Source: Cohnella kolymensis
Lineage (GTDB): Bacteria; Bacillota; Bacilli; Paenibacillales; Paenibacillaceae
Direction of reading: 5' to 3'
DNA length: 64,000 nt
Assembly: GCF_000829465.1 (NCBI RefSeq)
Contig: NZ_JXAL01000029.1
Coordinates: forward strand, 1 to 64,000
Position 1 is the first letter of the stretch, and every line of letters starts with the position of its first letter. Below the pieces are notes generated by a model that saw nothing but the letters and a program-made list of their open reading frames with translations, was not told the origin of the DNA and made no database searches. A program made the position numbers and the translations under genes. Below, piece by piece: positions 19,919 to 28,643 of this stretch.

Positions 19919-20749
19919 TTATTTAGGTTTGCCTTCGTTGGCAATGGCATTCATCGTCATCTGCTCGGAGTTCGATGCCGGCTCGGAATATTTACGGAGG
20001 ACCGACACTTCAACCCGGCGGTTCTTCGCACGGCCCAGGTTGGTGCCGCTCGTATCGACAGGACGAAACTCTCCATAACCGGTGGCGCTGAACCGCTTCG
20101 GATCGAAAGCATCATTTTCCAAAAGAATCTTCATAAAGTTAATCGCTCTCTTGGAGCTCAGCTCCCAGTTGGAGGGAAACTCTTTGGTATTAATGGGCTG
20201 GTCGTCGGTATGTCCGGTTACCAGAATATCGTAATCCGGATAACCCTGCAGCATCTCACCGATGGCAGCGGCCAGCTTCTGCGACTCCGTCTTGATACCG
20301 GCGCTGCCGGAAGCGAATAAAGCATTGTCGCGAATCGTAATGAGCAGTTCCGATGTATTCAGTTCCGTCTGGAGCTGAGAAGACAAACCGTTCTTCTGAA
20401 TATATCTGTCCAGCTGTTTTTTGAGCTCTTCGAGGTTTTGCTGTTCTTGCTTCCTCAGGGAATCCCGGGTTTTGGCTTCATCTTTCTTGTTGTTCATCTC
20501 ATCGGAGCGCCGCCGCTGCTGGTCGTTCTCCATGACCGAGTTTTTATCGAGCACGCCGAGTCCGGAGTTGAAAGCGGATCTGAACGCTCGCGACATTTCG
20601 TCGAATTTGGACGTATTAACCGCGCTTGCCGCGTATAGAACGATAAACAATGCCAGGAGCAGCGTCATTAAGTCTGAGTACGGAAGGAGCCATGACTCGT
20701 CCGCGTGCTCCTCATGCGGTTCATGCCGTTTGCTGCTCAACGCGCGCAT
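19919..20749 (-). CDS. motB: Flagellar motor stator protein MotB
   Basis: Stator subunit that anchors the motor to peptidoglycan and carries the proton-binding Asp. The 276-residue protein starts with a basic/acidic cytosolic segment and a single membrane helix holding PYSDLMTLLLALF; the Asp of that segment is the ion site. A coiled-coil plug and linker follow, then an OmpA-like domain with TGHTDDQPI and NRRVEVSVL. The sequence is closer to proton-type MotB than to MotS. It overlaps motA by 13 bases. Confidence 0.95.
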   Translation of the reverse strand: MRALSSKRHEPHEEHADESWLLPYSDLMTLLLALFIVLYAASAVNTSKFDEMSRAFRSAFNSGLGVLDKNSVMENDQQRRRSDEMNNKKDEAKTRDSLRKQEQQNLEELKKQLDRYIQKNGLSSQLQTELNTSELLITIRDNALFASGSAGIKTESQKLAAAIGEMLQGYPDYDILVTGHTDDQPINTKEFPSNWELSSKRAINFMKILLENDAFDPKRFSATGYGEFRPVDTSGTNLGRAKNRRVEVSVLRKYSEPASNSEQMTMNAIANEGKPK

Positions 20750-21527
20750 CCTCCTTCTCGGCGAATGCCAGGCGTTCGGTAGGCGTAAGGAAGACCATCA
20801 GTTTTTTGCTGAATAGCGATCGTGGAGACACCGGATTGGATGGATAACAAGCCTTCTACCATCATGAGCTTCAGATCGACTTCGCGTTTGGAGAGACGTT
20901 TGAGCTTATTCGAAATCGGATGCCAGAGTACATAACCTGTAAAAATACCGAGAAGTGTCGCGATGAAGGCCGCAGCTACGGCGTGAGCCAATTTCTCCAT
21001 GTCTTCGAGATTTCCGAGCGCCGCGATCAGACCGATTACGGCTCCCAGCACCCCGAGTGTCGGTGCGTACATGCCCGCCTGGGAGAAAATCTGGGCACCG
21101 CCGCGATGCCTCTCTTCGGTCGCGGTTATGTCCTCCAGCAGGACGTCCCGTACGAAATCTTGATCGTTGCCGTCTATGATCATGCGCATTCCCGATCTCA
21201 GGAAGGCATCTTCAATCTCATCGACCTTGCTTCGAGCGCGAGCAGCCCTTCACGGCGAGTGACCGTTGCCCAATCCATAAACATATGGACCAACTGCTGC
21301 CGCGGCAGCAGTTGAGGCTCTTTGAATACAATCCCGAAAAGCTTCGGCACTTTTTTCAGCTCGCTCATCGGAAATGCCATAAAAACAGACGCGGCTGTTC
21401 CTACAAGGATAATCACGTAGGCAGCCGGATTGTTAATCAAATTGACAAGAGGAGCGTTTTTCAAATACATACCGAATATAAGTGAAACAAAGCCTAAAGT
21501 TAAGCCGATAATCGTTGAATTTTTCAT
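20737..21527 (-). pseudogene. motA: Flagellar motor stator protein MotA, apparent single-base frameshift
   Basis: Four-helix stator channel subunit, partner of MotB. The first frame from ATG 21527 encodes two membrane helices and the cytosolic loop through LLALEA, then runs into a stop at about 21198. The next frame continues the same protein without loss (KVDEIEDAFLRSG, then helices 3 and 4). One base missing near 21228, for example one G of a GGG, explains the break. With it restored the protein would have about 263 residues, close to normal. If the lesion is real, motility would be lost; a consensus error is at least as likely. Confidence 0.88.
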
Positions 21528-21694
21528 CGTACACCCCAGCATATGAGAATGAAATTGGTGCGACAGGAGGTTACTCACACAGCCGACACGATAATAGGTT
21601 TATCGACAGAACGGCTTGAAAGCATTAGAGCCCGAAGGCGTTTTTCACAAATTGATCGCAAGTTTATATTCGACGGGATGGAAGGGATACGGTA

Positions 21695-21723
21695 TAGACA
21701 GTCCCGGGCGTAGATGTTAATAT
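21695..21723 (+). promoter_or_regulatory. Promoter of the cobalamin-uptake operon
   Basis: TAGACA at 21695-21700 and TAATAT at 21718-21723 are 17 bases apart. The predicted start near 21730 lies just before the riboswitch aptamer. Confidence 0.65.
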
Positions 21724-21739
21724 GGCATCACAAGTGAAT

Positions 21740-21915
21740 ACGGCGGAAAACAGGTGCTCGCAAGAGCTTAAAAGAGAAGTTCGGTGCAAAACCGACGCGG
21801 TCCCGCCACTGTCCATGGGGAGCAATCCGGAAGCAGCCACTGTTGCGTCAGCAGACGTCAATGGGAAGGCCCGGAAAGCGATGATCCAGGAGCCAGGAAA
21901 CCTGCCTGTTTTCGA
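21740..21915 (+). ncRNA. Cobalamin riboswitch aptamer
   Basis: The 5' arm AAAACAGGTGC (21747-21757), the central block AAAAGAGAAGTTCGGTGCAA, the GCGGTCCCGCCACTGT core, and the B12-box AGCCAGGAAACCTGCCT (21891-21907) are all present in order. The box pairs back to the 5' arm through CCTGTTTT. This is a class I adenosylcobalamin-type aptamer. It precedes an intrinsic terminator, so vitamin B12 should switch off the uptake operon downstream. Confidence 0.95.
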
Positions 21916-22097
21916 CAAACACCCGATAACCTACGAGGAATAGGGGAGGTGTGGCGGCATTCGCCGCGGCAACGTTGAGGTACTGTATCCTTTGGCGGCC
22001 GTGGCGGACTAATGCGGCAAGTCTCAGGCCCGGCGACACCGGGGCCTGCTTGTCACTCGCGCGGAAGCGCGGCATTCATCGGGCCATCACGCGAGCT

Positions 22098-22130
22098 AAC
22101 GTCCTCCGAATTCGGAGGATGTTTTTTGTT
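22098..22130 (+). terminator. Riboswitch-controlled intrinsic terminator
   Basis: GTCCTCCG pairs with CGGAGGAT over AATT and is followed by TTTTTTGTTGTTTTT. It lies about 180 bases after the aptamer and 50 before the first gene. A second GC-rich hairpin (CAGGCCC with GGGCCTG, about 22025-22047) lies between and may take part in the switch. Confidence 0.85.
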
Positions 22131-22182
22131 GTTTTTACTCGGCAGGCCAACGGGCGGTACATACGTGGAGGAGTGAGGAACG

Positions 22183-24915
22183 GTGACAGGGGAAAAAGTA
22201 ATCGGTACACGGGGACAGTTGAGGCGTTGGCTTCGCGGCGCTCTGGCAATGGTATTATCGATGCAGTTAGTTTCAGGTGCGTGGGGCGCTTCAACTGCGA
22301 GCGCTGCGACGCCCGCCGCAAGAGATCAAATAAACAGTGCAGTCGCCGAGCTGCAGAACATTCTGGCCAAATCTCAGCCGGTCAGCGACTGGGTTGCGTT
22401 CGGTCTCGCGCGTTCGGGAAAGCCGGTTGCGGATCGGTATTTGCCTGTGGCCGCGAAAGCAGCATCCGACGGAAGCCTTCGTCTTGTGACCGATTATGCG
22501 AGAGTCGCGTTGGCGGTTCATGCAAATGGCGGGGATCCCGGCAAAATCGGCAAGGAAGATTTGCTGAAGAAAATTGCGGGTTTTGAGAAAATGACGGCGC
22601 AAGGCCCGAACGCGCCTGCTTATGCGCTGCTGGCGCTGGATGCCGGTAATTATACGCCAGGCGCTAACGATCGCTGGACACGGGATGATTTAATCGAATG
22701 GCTCGTCGACCATCGCAATATCGATGGCGGTTGGTCGCTCAGCGCAGGCAAAAGCGATGTGGATGTAACGGGTATCGTGCTCACTGCTCTTGCCCCTCAT
22801 CGGGATCATAAAGGTGTCGGGACGATAATCGATCAAGCGGTACAATGGCTGTCCGGCGTCCAACGGGAAACCGGCGGCTTCGGCAATCCGGCGGAGTCAA
22901 GCGAAAGCACGGCACAGGTCGTCATCGCATTGACCTCGTTGGGCATTGATCCTTTTGGTGATACGCGGTTCATAAACAACGGCAAATCGGCTGTCGAGCG
23001 ATTGATGGAGTATCGCTTGGCAGACGGACGATTCGCTCATGTGCCGGGCGGCAAAGCAGACGGTATGGCCACGATGTATGCGCTGCTCGGTCTGACCGCG
23101 GCGGAGCGTTGGTCGGATGGGCTGCCGGGATTATTTGCCGGTGTGCCTTCAACGCTCAAAGCCCATGTTACTGTCAGTGGTCCGACCGGTGAGTTGTCAG
23201 CCGGCACCGTGGCGGGAACAACTGCGCTTGAGGCTGTGGCAAATCTATTAAAAACAAATCGCATCCCATATGTTGTGGAGCGGCATCCGCAATTCGGCGC
23301 ATATCTGAAAACCGTGAAAGACGTGACAAGCGGGCAATTCGGCGGCTTTGACGGTTGGCAATATGCTGTCAAAAGGGATGGAAATTGGGTCGCGATCCAG
23401 GAAGGCATGGCTGACTTTGCACTTAAGGCCGGAGACGATGTATTCGTCTATTACGGCGGAAGCGAAACGCGGTTGATCCATTCTGTGAAGCTTGATCCGG
23501 CCGCGCCGCGTGAGGGTCAGCCTGTGACGGTCAGCGTTGAGCAGGAGACTTATGACTGGGAATCCGGCAAAGTGATTATCGGGCCTGCGGCTTACGCACA
23601 AATCAAAGCCGGAGGGCAGACGGTCACAACCGATAAGGACGGCAAAGCGCAGCTGCAAGCTTTGAAGGCAGGAACGTATACTTTGTCGGTAGACGGATAC
23701 CGCGCCGGCAGCACTCCTCTCTATCTCGCAGCGAAAACTTCGTTTGAAGCGGCTTCTTATATAAAGAAGGTGTCCGTTCGGATTGAAGGCGATATGGCAG
23801 CTGTAGCTTCCGGCTCCGCCCAAGGCGGGACTGCGCTTGAGGCAGTGGAGAAGCTTCTGAAAGAGAAGCAGTTGAAAGCTGAAATCAAAGAAACGTCTTT
23901 CGGAAAATATATCTCTTCTATTAATGGAATTGCTGCCGGTAAATATGGCGGGTTCGACGGCTGGATGTTCGCGGTCATTCGTAACGGCTCTTGGATCGTG
24001 CCTGCGGAAGGAATCGGGACGTTCCTGCTGGAAGACGGGGATCAGGTTGTCGTCTATTACGGCGGCGAGGCAACGAAGCTGGCGGACCCGGTCATCGTAA
24101 CTCCGTCCCAGCCTAAGCCCGGTGAGGACTTCACCGTAGCGGTGACATATAGAGACTGGAACTGGGATAAGAACCGGTTCGATGAGCCCAAGCCGCTGGC
24201 CGGTGCCAAGGTTTCTTCCGGTGCTAACGAGGCCGTTACGGATGAGAATGGGAAAGCGACACTCAAAGGTGTGGCGGAAGGTCTATACCGGCTTCAAGTG
24301 TCGTCCTATGCCGAAGGCGGAGCTCCTAAGGCAGTGCGTTTAAGCGTACCCCTCATTGTCGCGGGTAAATACAATGATGAGAAGTTAGTTGCACGCTGGG
24401 CCGGAGAAGCAGTGACAACGGCCAGAGCTGCAGCTGTTCTCCGCGGGCCATCGGATACGAAATCCGTATTCAAGCCTAAGCAAGCCGTTACCCGTGCGGA
24501 GTTCGTATCCGCTCTGGCGCGCACGCTCGGCTTGGTTCCGGTTAGCGGCACGACGTTTAAAGACATACCGGGCAGCGCGTGGTATGCGAAGGATGTCGGA
24601 GCGGCTGCGAAAGCAGGCCTTGTCGGCGGCATTGCTCCGGGCACGTTCGCTCCTGCAGCGACGTTGACCCGGGAGCAGGCGGCGATTCTGCTGACCCGTG
24701 CGCTGAAGCTGAAAGCCTCGAAATCCGCCGTGATGACGGACGCCAAACAGGTGAATGCCGGTGCCATGGCTTCGGTTCAAGCGGTAATCGAACGCGGCTG
24801 GATGAGCGCCTACGAGGGACATTTCTCGCCGAAAATGGCGGTATCCCGTGAACAAGCGGCGGTCATTGCGGTGCGCATCCTGTTCGAGCCTGGCGTTGGT
24901 CGGGAAGCAAAGTGA
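22183..24915 (+). CDS. Transcobalamin-like surface protein: alpha/alpha toroid, two DUF4430 domains, SLH anchor
   Basis: A 910-residue exported protein, probably a cell-surface vitamin B12 binder. GTG 22183 follows GGAGGAG. Order: signal peptide (about 1-42, cut after ASA); a helical toroid of prenyltransferase/terpene-cyclase type (about 45-320) with repeats DGGWS, TGGFG and DGRFA; DUF4430 domain 1 (about 325-430, with GGFDGWQYAV and VYYGG); an Ig-like spacer; DUF4430 domain 2 (about 525-630, GGFDGWMFAV, VYYGG); a second spacer; and two to three SLH repeats (about 745-905). Helical toroid plus DUF4430 is the architecture of mammalian intrinsic factor and transcobalamin. The upstream riboswitch and the downstream ECF genes support cobalamin capture; SLH repeats would hold it on the cell wall polymer. 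Confidence 0.9.
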   Translation: MTGEKVIGTRGQLRRWLRGALAMVLSMQLVSGAWGASTASAATPAARDQINSAVAELQNILAKSQPVSDWVAFGLARSGKPVADRYLPVAAKAASDGSLRLVTDYARVALAVHANGGDPGKIGKEDLLKKIAGFEKMTAQGPNAPAYALLALDAGNYTPGANDRWTRDDLIEWLVDHRNIDGGWSLSAGKSDVDVTGIVLTALAPHRDHKGVGTIIDQAVQWLSGVQRETGGFGNPAESSESTAQVVIALTSLGIDPFGDTRFINNGKSAVERLMEYRLADGRFAHVPGGKADGMATMYALLGLTAAERWSDGLPGLFAGVPSTLKAHVTVSGPTGELSAGTVAGTTALEAVANLLKTNRIPYVVERHPQFGAYLKTVKDVTSGQFGGFDGWQYAVKRDGNWVAIQEGMADFALKAGDDVFVYYGGSETRLIHSVKLDPAAPREGQPVTVSVEQETYDWESGKVIIGPAAYAQIKAGGQTVTTDKDGKAQLQALKAGTYTLSVDGYRAGSTPLYLAAKTSFEAASYIKKVSVRIEGDMAAVASGSAQGGTALEAVEKLLKEKQLKAEIKETSFGKYISSINGIAAGKYGGFDGWMFAVIRNGSWIVPAEGIGTFLLEDGDQVVVYYGGEATKLADPVIVTPSQPKPGEDFTVAVTYRDWNWDKNRFDEPKPLAGAKVSSGANEAVTDENGKATLKGVAEGLYRLQVSSYAEGGAPKAVRLSVPLIVAGKYNDEKLVARWAGEAVTTARAAAVLRGPSDTKSVFKPKQAVTRAEFVSALARTLGLVPVSGTTFKDIPGSAWYAKDVGAAAKAGLVGGIAPGTFAPAATLTREQAAILLTRALKLKASKSAVMTDAKQVNAGAMASVQAVIERGWMSAYEGHFSPKMAVSREQAAVIAVRILFEPGVGREAK

Positions 24916-24924
24916 AGCGGTAGG

Positions 24925-25354
24925 CTGTAAGGCGACAAAAGCGTCTTACAGGAACAGATCGGCCCGCAGCGGCACAATCTGTAAGGCGACAAAACAGTCT
25001 TACAGGAACAGATCGGCCCGCGCGGCAATCTGTAAGGCGACAAAACCGGCTTAGAGGAATGGATCGACTCGTGTGGCGAGCTGTAAGACGACAAAACCGT
25101 CTTAGAGGAATGGATCGACTCGTGTGGCGAGCTGTAAGACGACAAAACCGTCTTACACGGAACAGATTGGCCCGCGGGGCAAGCTGTAAGTCCGGTCACC
25201 GGCCTTAGAAGGAGAAACTCGGCCAGACCGGTACGCTGTAACTCTGATGAACGGACTTAGGAGAGTAAAGTCGGCTTGATCGGAGCGCTGTAAGTCCGGT
25301 CATCGGCCATACACGGATAATCACTCGGCGCTCCGGCGCGTGGTAAGGACTTAG
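24925..25354. repeat. Tandem array of eight 51-54-base units, each with dyad symmetry
   Basis: Units start at 24925, 24979, 25030, 25081, 25132, 25184, 25236 and 25288, all beginning CTGTAA; a ninth partial unit starts near 25341. In the first units CTGTAAG and CTTACAG flank a short loop, and in others GTAAGACG faces CGTCTTAC, so each unit can form a hairpin. The first five are very similar and the last three diverged. The array fills the gap between the SLH-protein and lipoprotein genes. There are no unique spacers, so it is not a CRISPR. A minus-strand open frame here only reflects the repeat period. Confidence 0.85.
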
Positions 25355-25372
25355 GGAAAGGAGGAAGCGGCA

Positions 25373-26122
25373 GTGAAAAGAATAGTAGTTTTGTTGTTGG
25401 CGGTCGTACTGCTTTTAGCTGGATGTGGCGACAAGAGTGCAAGTCCATCAAGCGCAACTGGAGCACAACAGATCACAGGCAGCATACAGGAGGGCGGGTC
25501 GGCAACCCCTGCCGTTTCTCCTTCACCTGTAATTTCACCTGAAAGTTCACCTGAGGCAACAGCATCCTCATCGGTTGAACCATCGTCACCCGTCTCATCC
25601 GCATCGCCGTCCAAGAAGTCATCGCCGGCAGTATCGCCGACACCCTCAGCGCCGGCGGAACTGTCACCGTCCAAAGCGCCGTCAGCCTCGGTGTCGCCGA
25701 CGCCGTCGCCTTCTCCGAAGGCGACGCAGCAGGCGCCTAAGCCCAGACCGCCTAAAGCATCTCCAGCTGTGGATACGGTCACCATTTCCATAGTCGGAAA
25801 CGCAGAATGGGGAACGATTGTCAGCGCTGAATCCATAATGGTAACGCAAGGCGACACTGCCGCCTCGGTATTGAAACGCACGGCAAAGGCCCATCGCCTA
25901 GCCTTCGAAACCACCGGCAGCGGGGAGCTCACATATGTGAAAGGCATTGATGGACTGTACGAATTTGATGACGGGCCGACCAGCGGCTGGAAATATCGGA
26001 TCAACGGCAAAGTGCTCGATATCGGTGCAGGTTCTTATAAGCTGAAGCCGGGAGACCGGCTGGAATGGTTCTACGCTTCTGAGGACGAAGCGGCCAAAGA
26101 GGATAAGGAGTCCTCGCCATGA
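25373..26122 (+). CDS. DUF4430 lipoprotein, probable cobalamin-binding
   Basis: A 249-residue lipoprotein. GTG 25373 follows GGAAAGGAGG. The signal peptide ends in the lipobox LLAGC. Residues about 25-130 are a low-complexity Pro/Ser/Ala linker long enough to span the wall. The last 110 residues are one DUF4430 domain with the WKYRING and GDRLEWFY features of the transcobalamin beta-domain. It overlaps the T-component gene by four bases (ATGA). A membrane-tethered binder between the SLH protein and the ECF transporter would pass cobalamin inward; this is inference from order and domains. Confidence 0.88.
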   Translation: MKRIVVLLLAVVLLLAGCGDKSASPSSATGAQQITGSIQEGGSATPAVSPSPVISPESSPEATASSSVEPSSPVSSASPSKKSSPAVSPTPSAPAELSPSKAPSASVSPTPSPSPKATQQAPKPRPPKASPAVDTVTISIVGNAEWGTIVSAESIMVTQGDTAASVLKRTAKAHRLAFETTGSGELTYVKGIDGLYEFDDGPTSGWKYRINGKVLDIGAGSYKLKPGDRLEWFYASEDEAAKEDKESSP

Positions 26123-27012
26123 CAGACAGCTTCGGTTTTCGTTCCCTGCATCCCTTTACCATACTGCTTTATTATGCCGGAGGAATTACCTTCGGCATGT
26201 TGTTGTTTCATCCCCTCATTCTGCTCGCGGGATGGGCGGCTGCCGTTGTCGTCAATCTCCATCTCGACGGCGGCCGGGAATGGCGGCGGTGGACGGTTCC
26301 GATGGCTGTCGGCTGCCTGTTGATCTTGCTGATGAATCCGATATTATCGCACCGGGGCCGCACCGTACTGTATTACTTCGGTGACATGCCGATCACGCTC
26401 GAATCGGTCGTATACGGGATGACGCTTGCGCTATCCATGCTGAACCTGTTGACCTTGTTCATCACCTATCGCCTGGTCATGTCGGAACAGAAGTTTCTGT
26501 TCCTTTTCAGCCGGCTGTCGCCTAAAGCTGCACTTGTGGCCATGATGGCGCTGGGTATGGTGCCACGGCTGCGCAGGCGCTTGCAAGAGCTGATGCTGAT
26601 CCAAAGAAGCCGGGGCATAACCGTGACGGAAGGCTCATTGGCGCAAAGGGCGCGAAACGGTACGCGCATCGTTGGAACTTTGCTCTCGTGGACGCTTGAG
26701 GATGCCTTGCAGACAGCGGACTCCATGCAGGCGAGAGGATATGGGACCGGGAGAAGGAGCGGGTATGCAGGGTTCCGTTTCCGCTCGCGGGATATGTGGA
26801 CTGTGTCGGCGTTAACGGCATGTGCAGTTCTTCTGCTCGGTGTCTGGGCAAGCGGATATGGTTTTATGAAGGTTTATCCTAACTTAGGTTCGTTTCGTCT
26901 TATTACAGGCGACCAGGTTGCGCTGGCCGGTTATATCACCTATTTGTTGCTGCCGCTAGGCTGGGAATGGAGGGATCGCAAATCATGGCGCACTTTAAAA
27001 TACAAAATGTAA
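26119..27012 (+). CDS. ECF transporter transmembrane (T) component
   Basis: Membrane scaffold of an energy-coupling factor importer (EcfT/CbiQ family), 297 residues with about six hydrophobic segments. Two coupling helices carry the family's Ala-Arg-Gly-type motifs: QRSRGI (about 155) and MQARGYG (about 200). It starts inside the lipoprotein stop and its own end overlaps the ATPase gene by 28 bases, so the block is translationally coupled. Confidence 0.92.
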   Translation: MTDSFGFRSLHPFTILLYYAGGITFGMLLFHPLILLAGWAAAVVVNLHLDGGREWRRWTVPMAVGCLLILLMNPILSHRGRTVLYYFGDMPITLESVVYGMTLALSMLNLLTLFITYRLVMSEQKFLFLFSRLSPKAALVAMMALGMVPRLRRRLQELMLIQRSRGITVTEGSLAQRARNGTRIVGTLLSWTLEDALQTADSMQARGYGTGRRSGYAGFRFRSRDMWTVSALTACAVLLLGVWASGYGFMKVYPNLGSFRLITGDQVALAGYITYLLLPLGWEWRDRKSWRTLKYKM

Positions 27013-28607
27013 CCTTCACCTATCCGGAAGAGCGGCTTCCTGCTTTGTCCGATGTATCTCTTTCGGTGGCACCCGGCGAATTTGTCGTGCTTTGCGGTCC
27101 GTCCGGAAGCGGTAAATCGACGCTGCTCCGTTTGCTGAAGCGGGAAGTGTCGCCAGGTGGAAGAATGAGCGGTTCTATTTTGCTGAACGATAGTCCGCTT
27201 CATGAATGGACGTCCAGGGAAGCGGCAGCCATGGTAGGGCTTGTTATGCAAAATCCGGACAATCAGCTTGTGGTGGATACGGTTGAGCATGAATTGGCTT
27301 TTGGAATGGAAAATTTCGGCTTGGATCGGGACGTTATGCGAAGGCGCATGGCGGAGATGGCCGGATTTTTCGGGTTGGAGCCGCTGCTGGGCCGCAGGAC
27401 CGACGAGCTGTCCGGCGGGCAGAAGCAGACGGTGAATTTGGCGGCGGTACTGATGCTGCAGCCGCGCGTTCTGCTGCTCGACGAGCCGCTGGCACAATTG
27501 GATCCGCTCGCGGCGCGGGAGCTGCTCGCAATGATCAAGCGGCTCAACGATGAGTGGGGGATCTCAGTTATTATGTGTGAACACCGTCTGGATGACCTCC
27601 TTCCCCTAGCGGATCGAGTGGTTCGATTGGACTGCGGCAGAATCGTTTTTGACGGCAAACCACGGGATTTCGCGGCAGAAGCATGGAATCGCAACGATGC
27701 GGACTGGATCAGCGCGCTGCCTTCAATCACTCGATGGGCCATAGAACAAGGTCCGCAAGCATTTGTTGAACCGCCGATTTCCGTGAAAGAGGCGCGCCTT
27801 TGGTTACACAAGAGGGGCAATCCTACTCAGTACGCGAGAGAGCATTCCAATTCCACAGTCGAACCAACGCGCCATGGGGAGCCTCTCCTCAGTGCCGACC
27901 AAATCTTTTTTGCCTATGACAAGCATTCGCCTGCAGTATTGAGGGGCGTGGACTGGCAAATCCGGCGTGGAGATTGGGGTGTGCTGTTCGGAGGGAACGG
28001 AAGCGGGAAGTCGACATTGCTTCAGCTGCTTGCCGGGATTCGCATGCCGCAGCGAGGGTCGGTCAAATGGGGTAAAGCGCCGCTTTCACGAAAGCATTCC
28101 AAGGAGCAAATCGGAGCAATCGGTTATTTAGCCCAGAGCCCGGTGCTTCATTATGCGCATGATACGTTACTGGAGGATTTGAAGCATGCCGCAAATCGTG
28201 CTGGCATCCAAGACGCGGAGCAGGAAGCCAGAGCAATGGCCGATCGATTCGGAATCGCGCATCTGCTGACACGCCATCCGCATGATATGAGCGGAGGAGA
28301 GCAGCAAATAGGGGCGCTGGCAATGATCCTCCTCGCAAAGCCGCAGATGCTGCTGCTTGACGAGCCGACGAAAGGCTTGGATCCCCAGGCCAAAAAGAGG
28401 CTGGCCACGTATCTGAAAAACATTCACACCCAGGGCACGACGATATTGATGGCCACGCACGATGTTGAATTTGCCGCAGCCTACGCCAATCGCTGTTCGC
28501 TGTTGTTCCACGGCGAAATCGTTGCGGACGGCGAGCCGGAACCTTTTTTCCGGGGGGAATTTGTTCTACACCACACATATGCACCGGCTGCTGAACGAAC
28601 ATGCTGA
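26985..28607 (+). CDS. ECF transporter ATPase, two ATPase domains fused
   Basis: One 540-residue chain carries both ATPases normally made as EcfA1 and EcfA2. ATG 26985 follows GGAGGG. Domain 1 (about 1-230) has Walker A GPSGSGKST, signature LSGGQKQ and Walker B VLLLDEP. Domain 2 (about 305-535) has GGNGSGKST, MSGGEQQ and LLLDEPTKGLD. The linker (about 240-300) is unrelated to either. The fusion and the dedicated S component suggest a group I transporter, built for one vitamin. Confidence 0.94.
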   Translation: MAHFKIQNVTFTYPEERLPALSDVSLSVAPGEFVVLCGPSGSGKSTLLRLLKREVSPGGRMSGSILLNDSPLHEWTSREAAAMVGLVMQNPDNQLVVDTVEHELAFGMENFGLDRDVMRRRMAEMAGFFGLEPLLGRRTDELSGGQKQTVNLAAVLMLQPRVLLLDEPLAQLDPLAARELLAMIKRLNDEWGISVIMCEHRLDDLLPLADRVVRLDCGRIVFDGKPRDFAAEAWNRNDADWISALPSITRWAIEQGPQAFVEPPISVKEARLWLHKRGNPTQYAREHSNSTVEPTRHGEPLLSADQIFFAYDKHSPAVLRGVDWQIRRGDWGVLFGGNGSGKSTLLQLLAGIRMPQRGSVKWGKAPLSRKHSKEQIGAIGYLAQSPVLHYAHDTLLEDLKHAANRAGIQDAEQEARAMADRFGIAHLLTRHPHDMSGGEQQIGALAMILLAKPQMLLLDEPTKGLDPQAKKRLATYLKNIHTQGTTILMATHDVEFAAAYANRCSLLFHGEIVADGEPEPFFRGEFVLHHTYAPAAERTC

Positions 28608-28643
28608 CATAACACCGCGCAGTCATCAGGAGGTGCCGGCCAG

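Noticed and set aside
24810..25199. Minus-strand open frame of 129 codons with a repeated 17-residue pattern
   Set aside because: The period comes from the 51-base hairpin repeats, and the frame lacks a ribosome-binding site and runs into the opposing surface-protein gene.
24925..25354. Possible CRISPR array
   Set aside because: Units are contiguous and wholly repetitive, with no unique spacers and no cas genes nearby.
25575..25793. Arg-rich plus-strand frame inside the lipoprotein gene
   Set aside because: It is the frame-shifted reading of the Pro/Ser linker codons.
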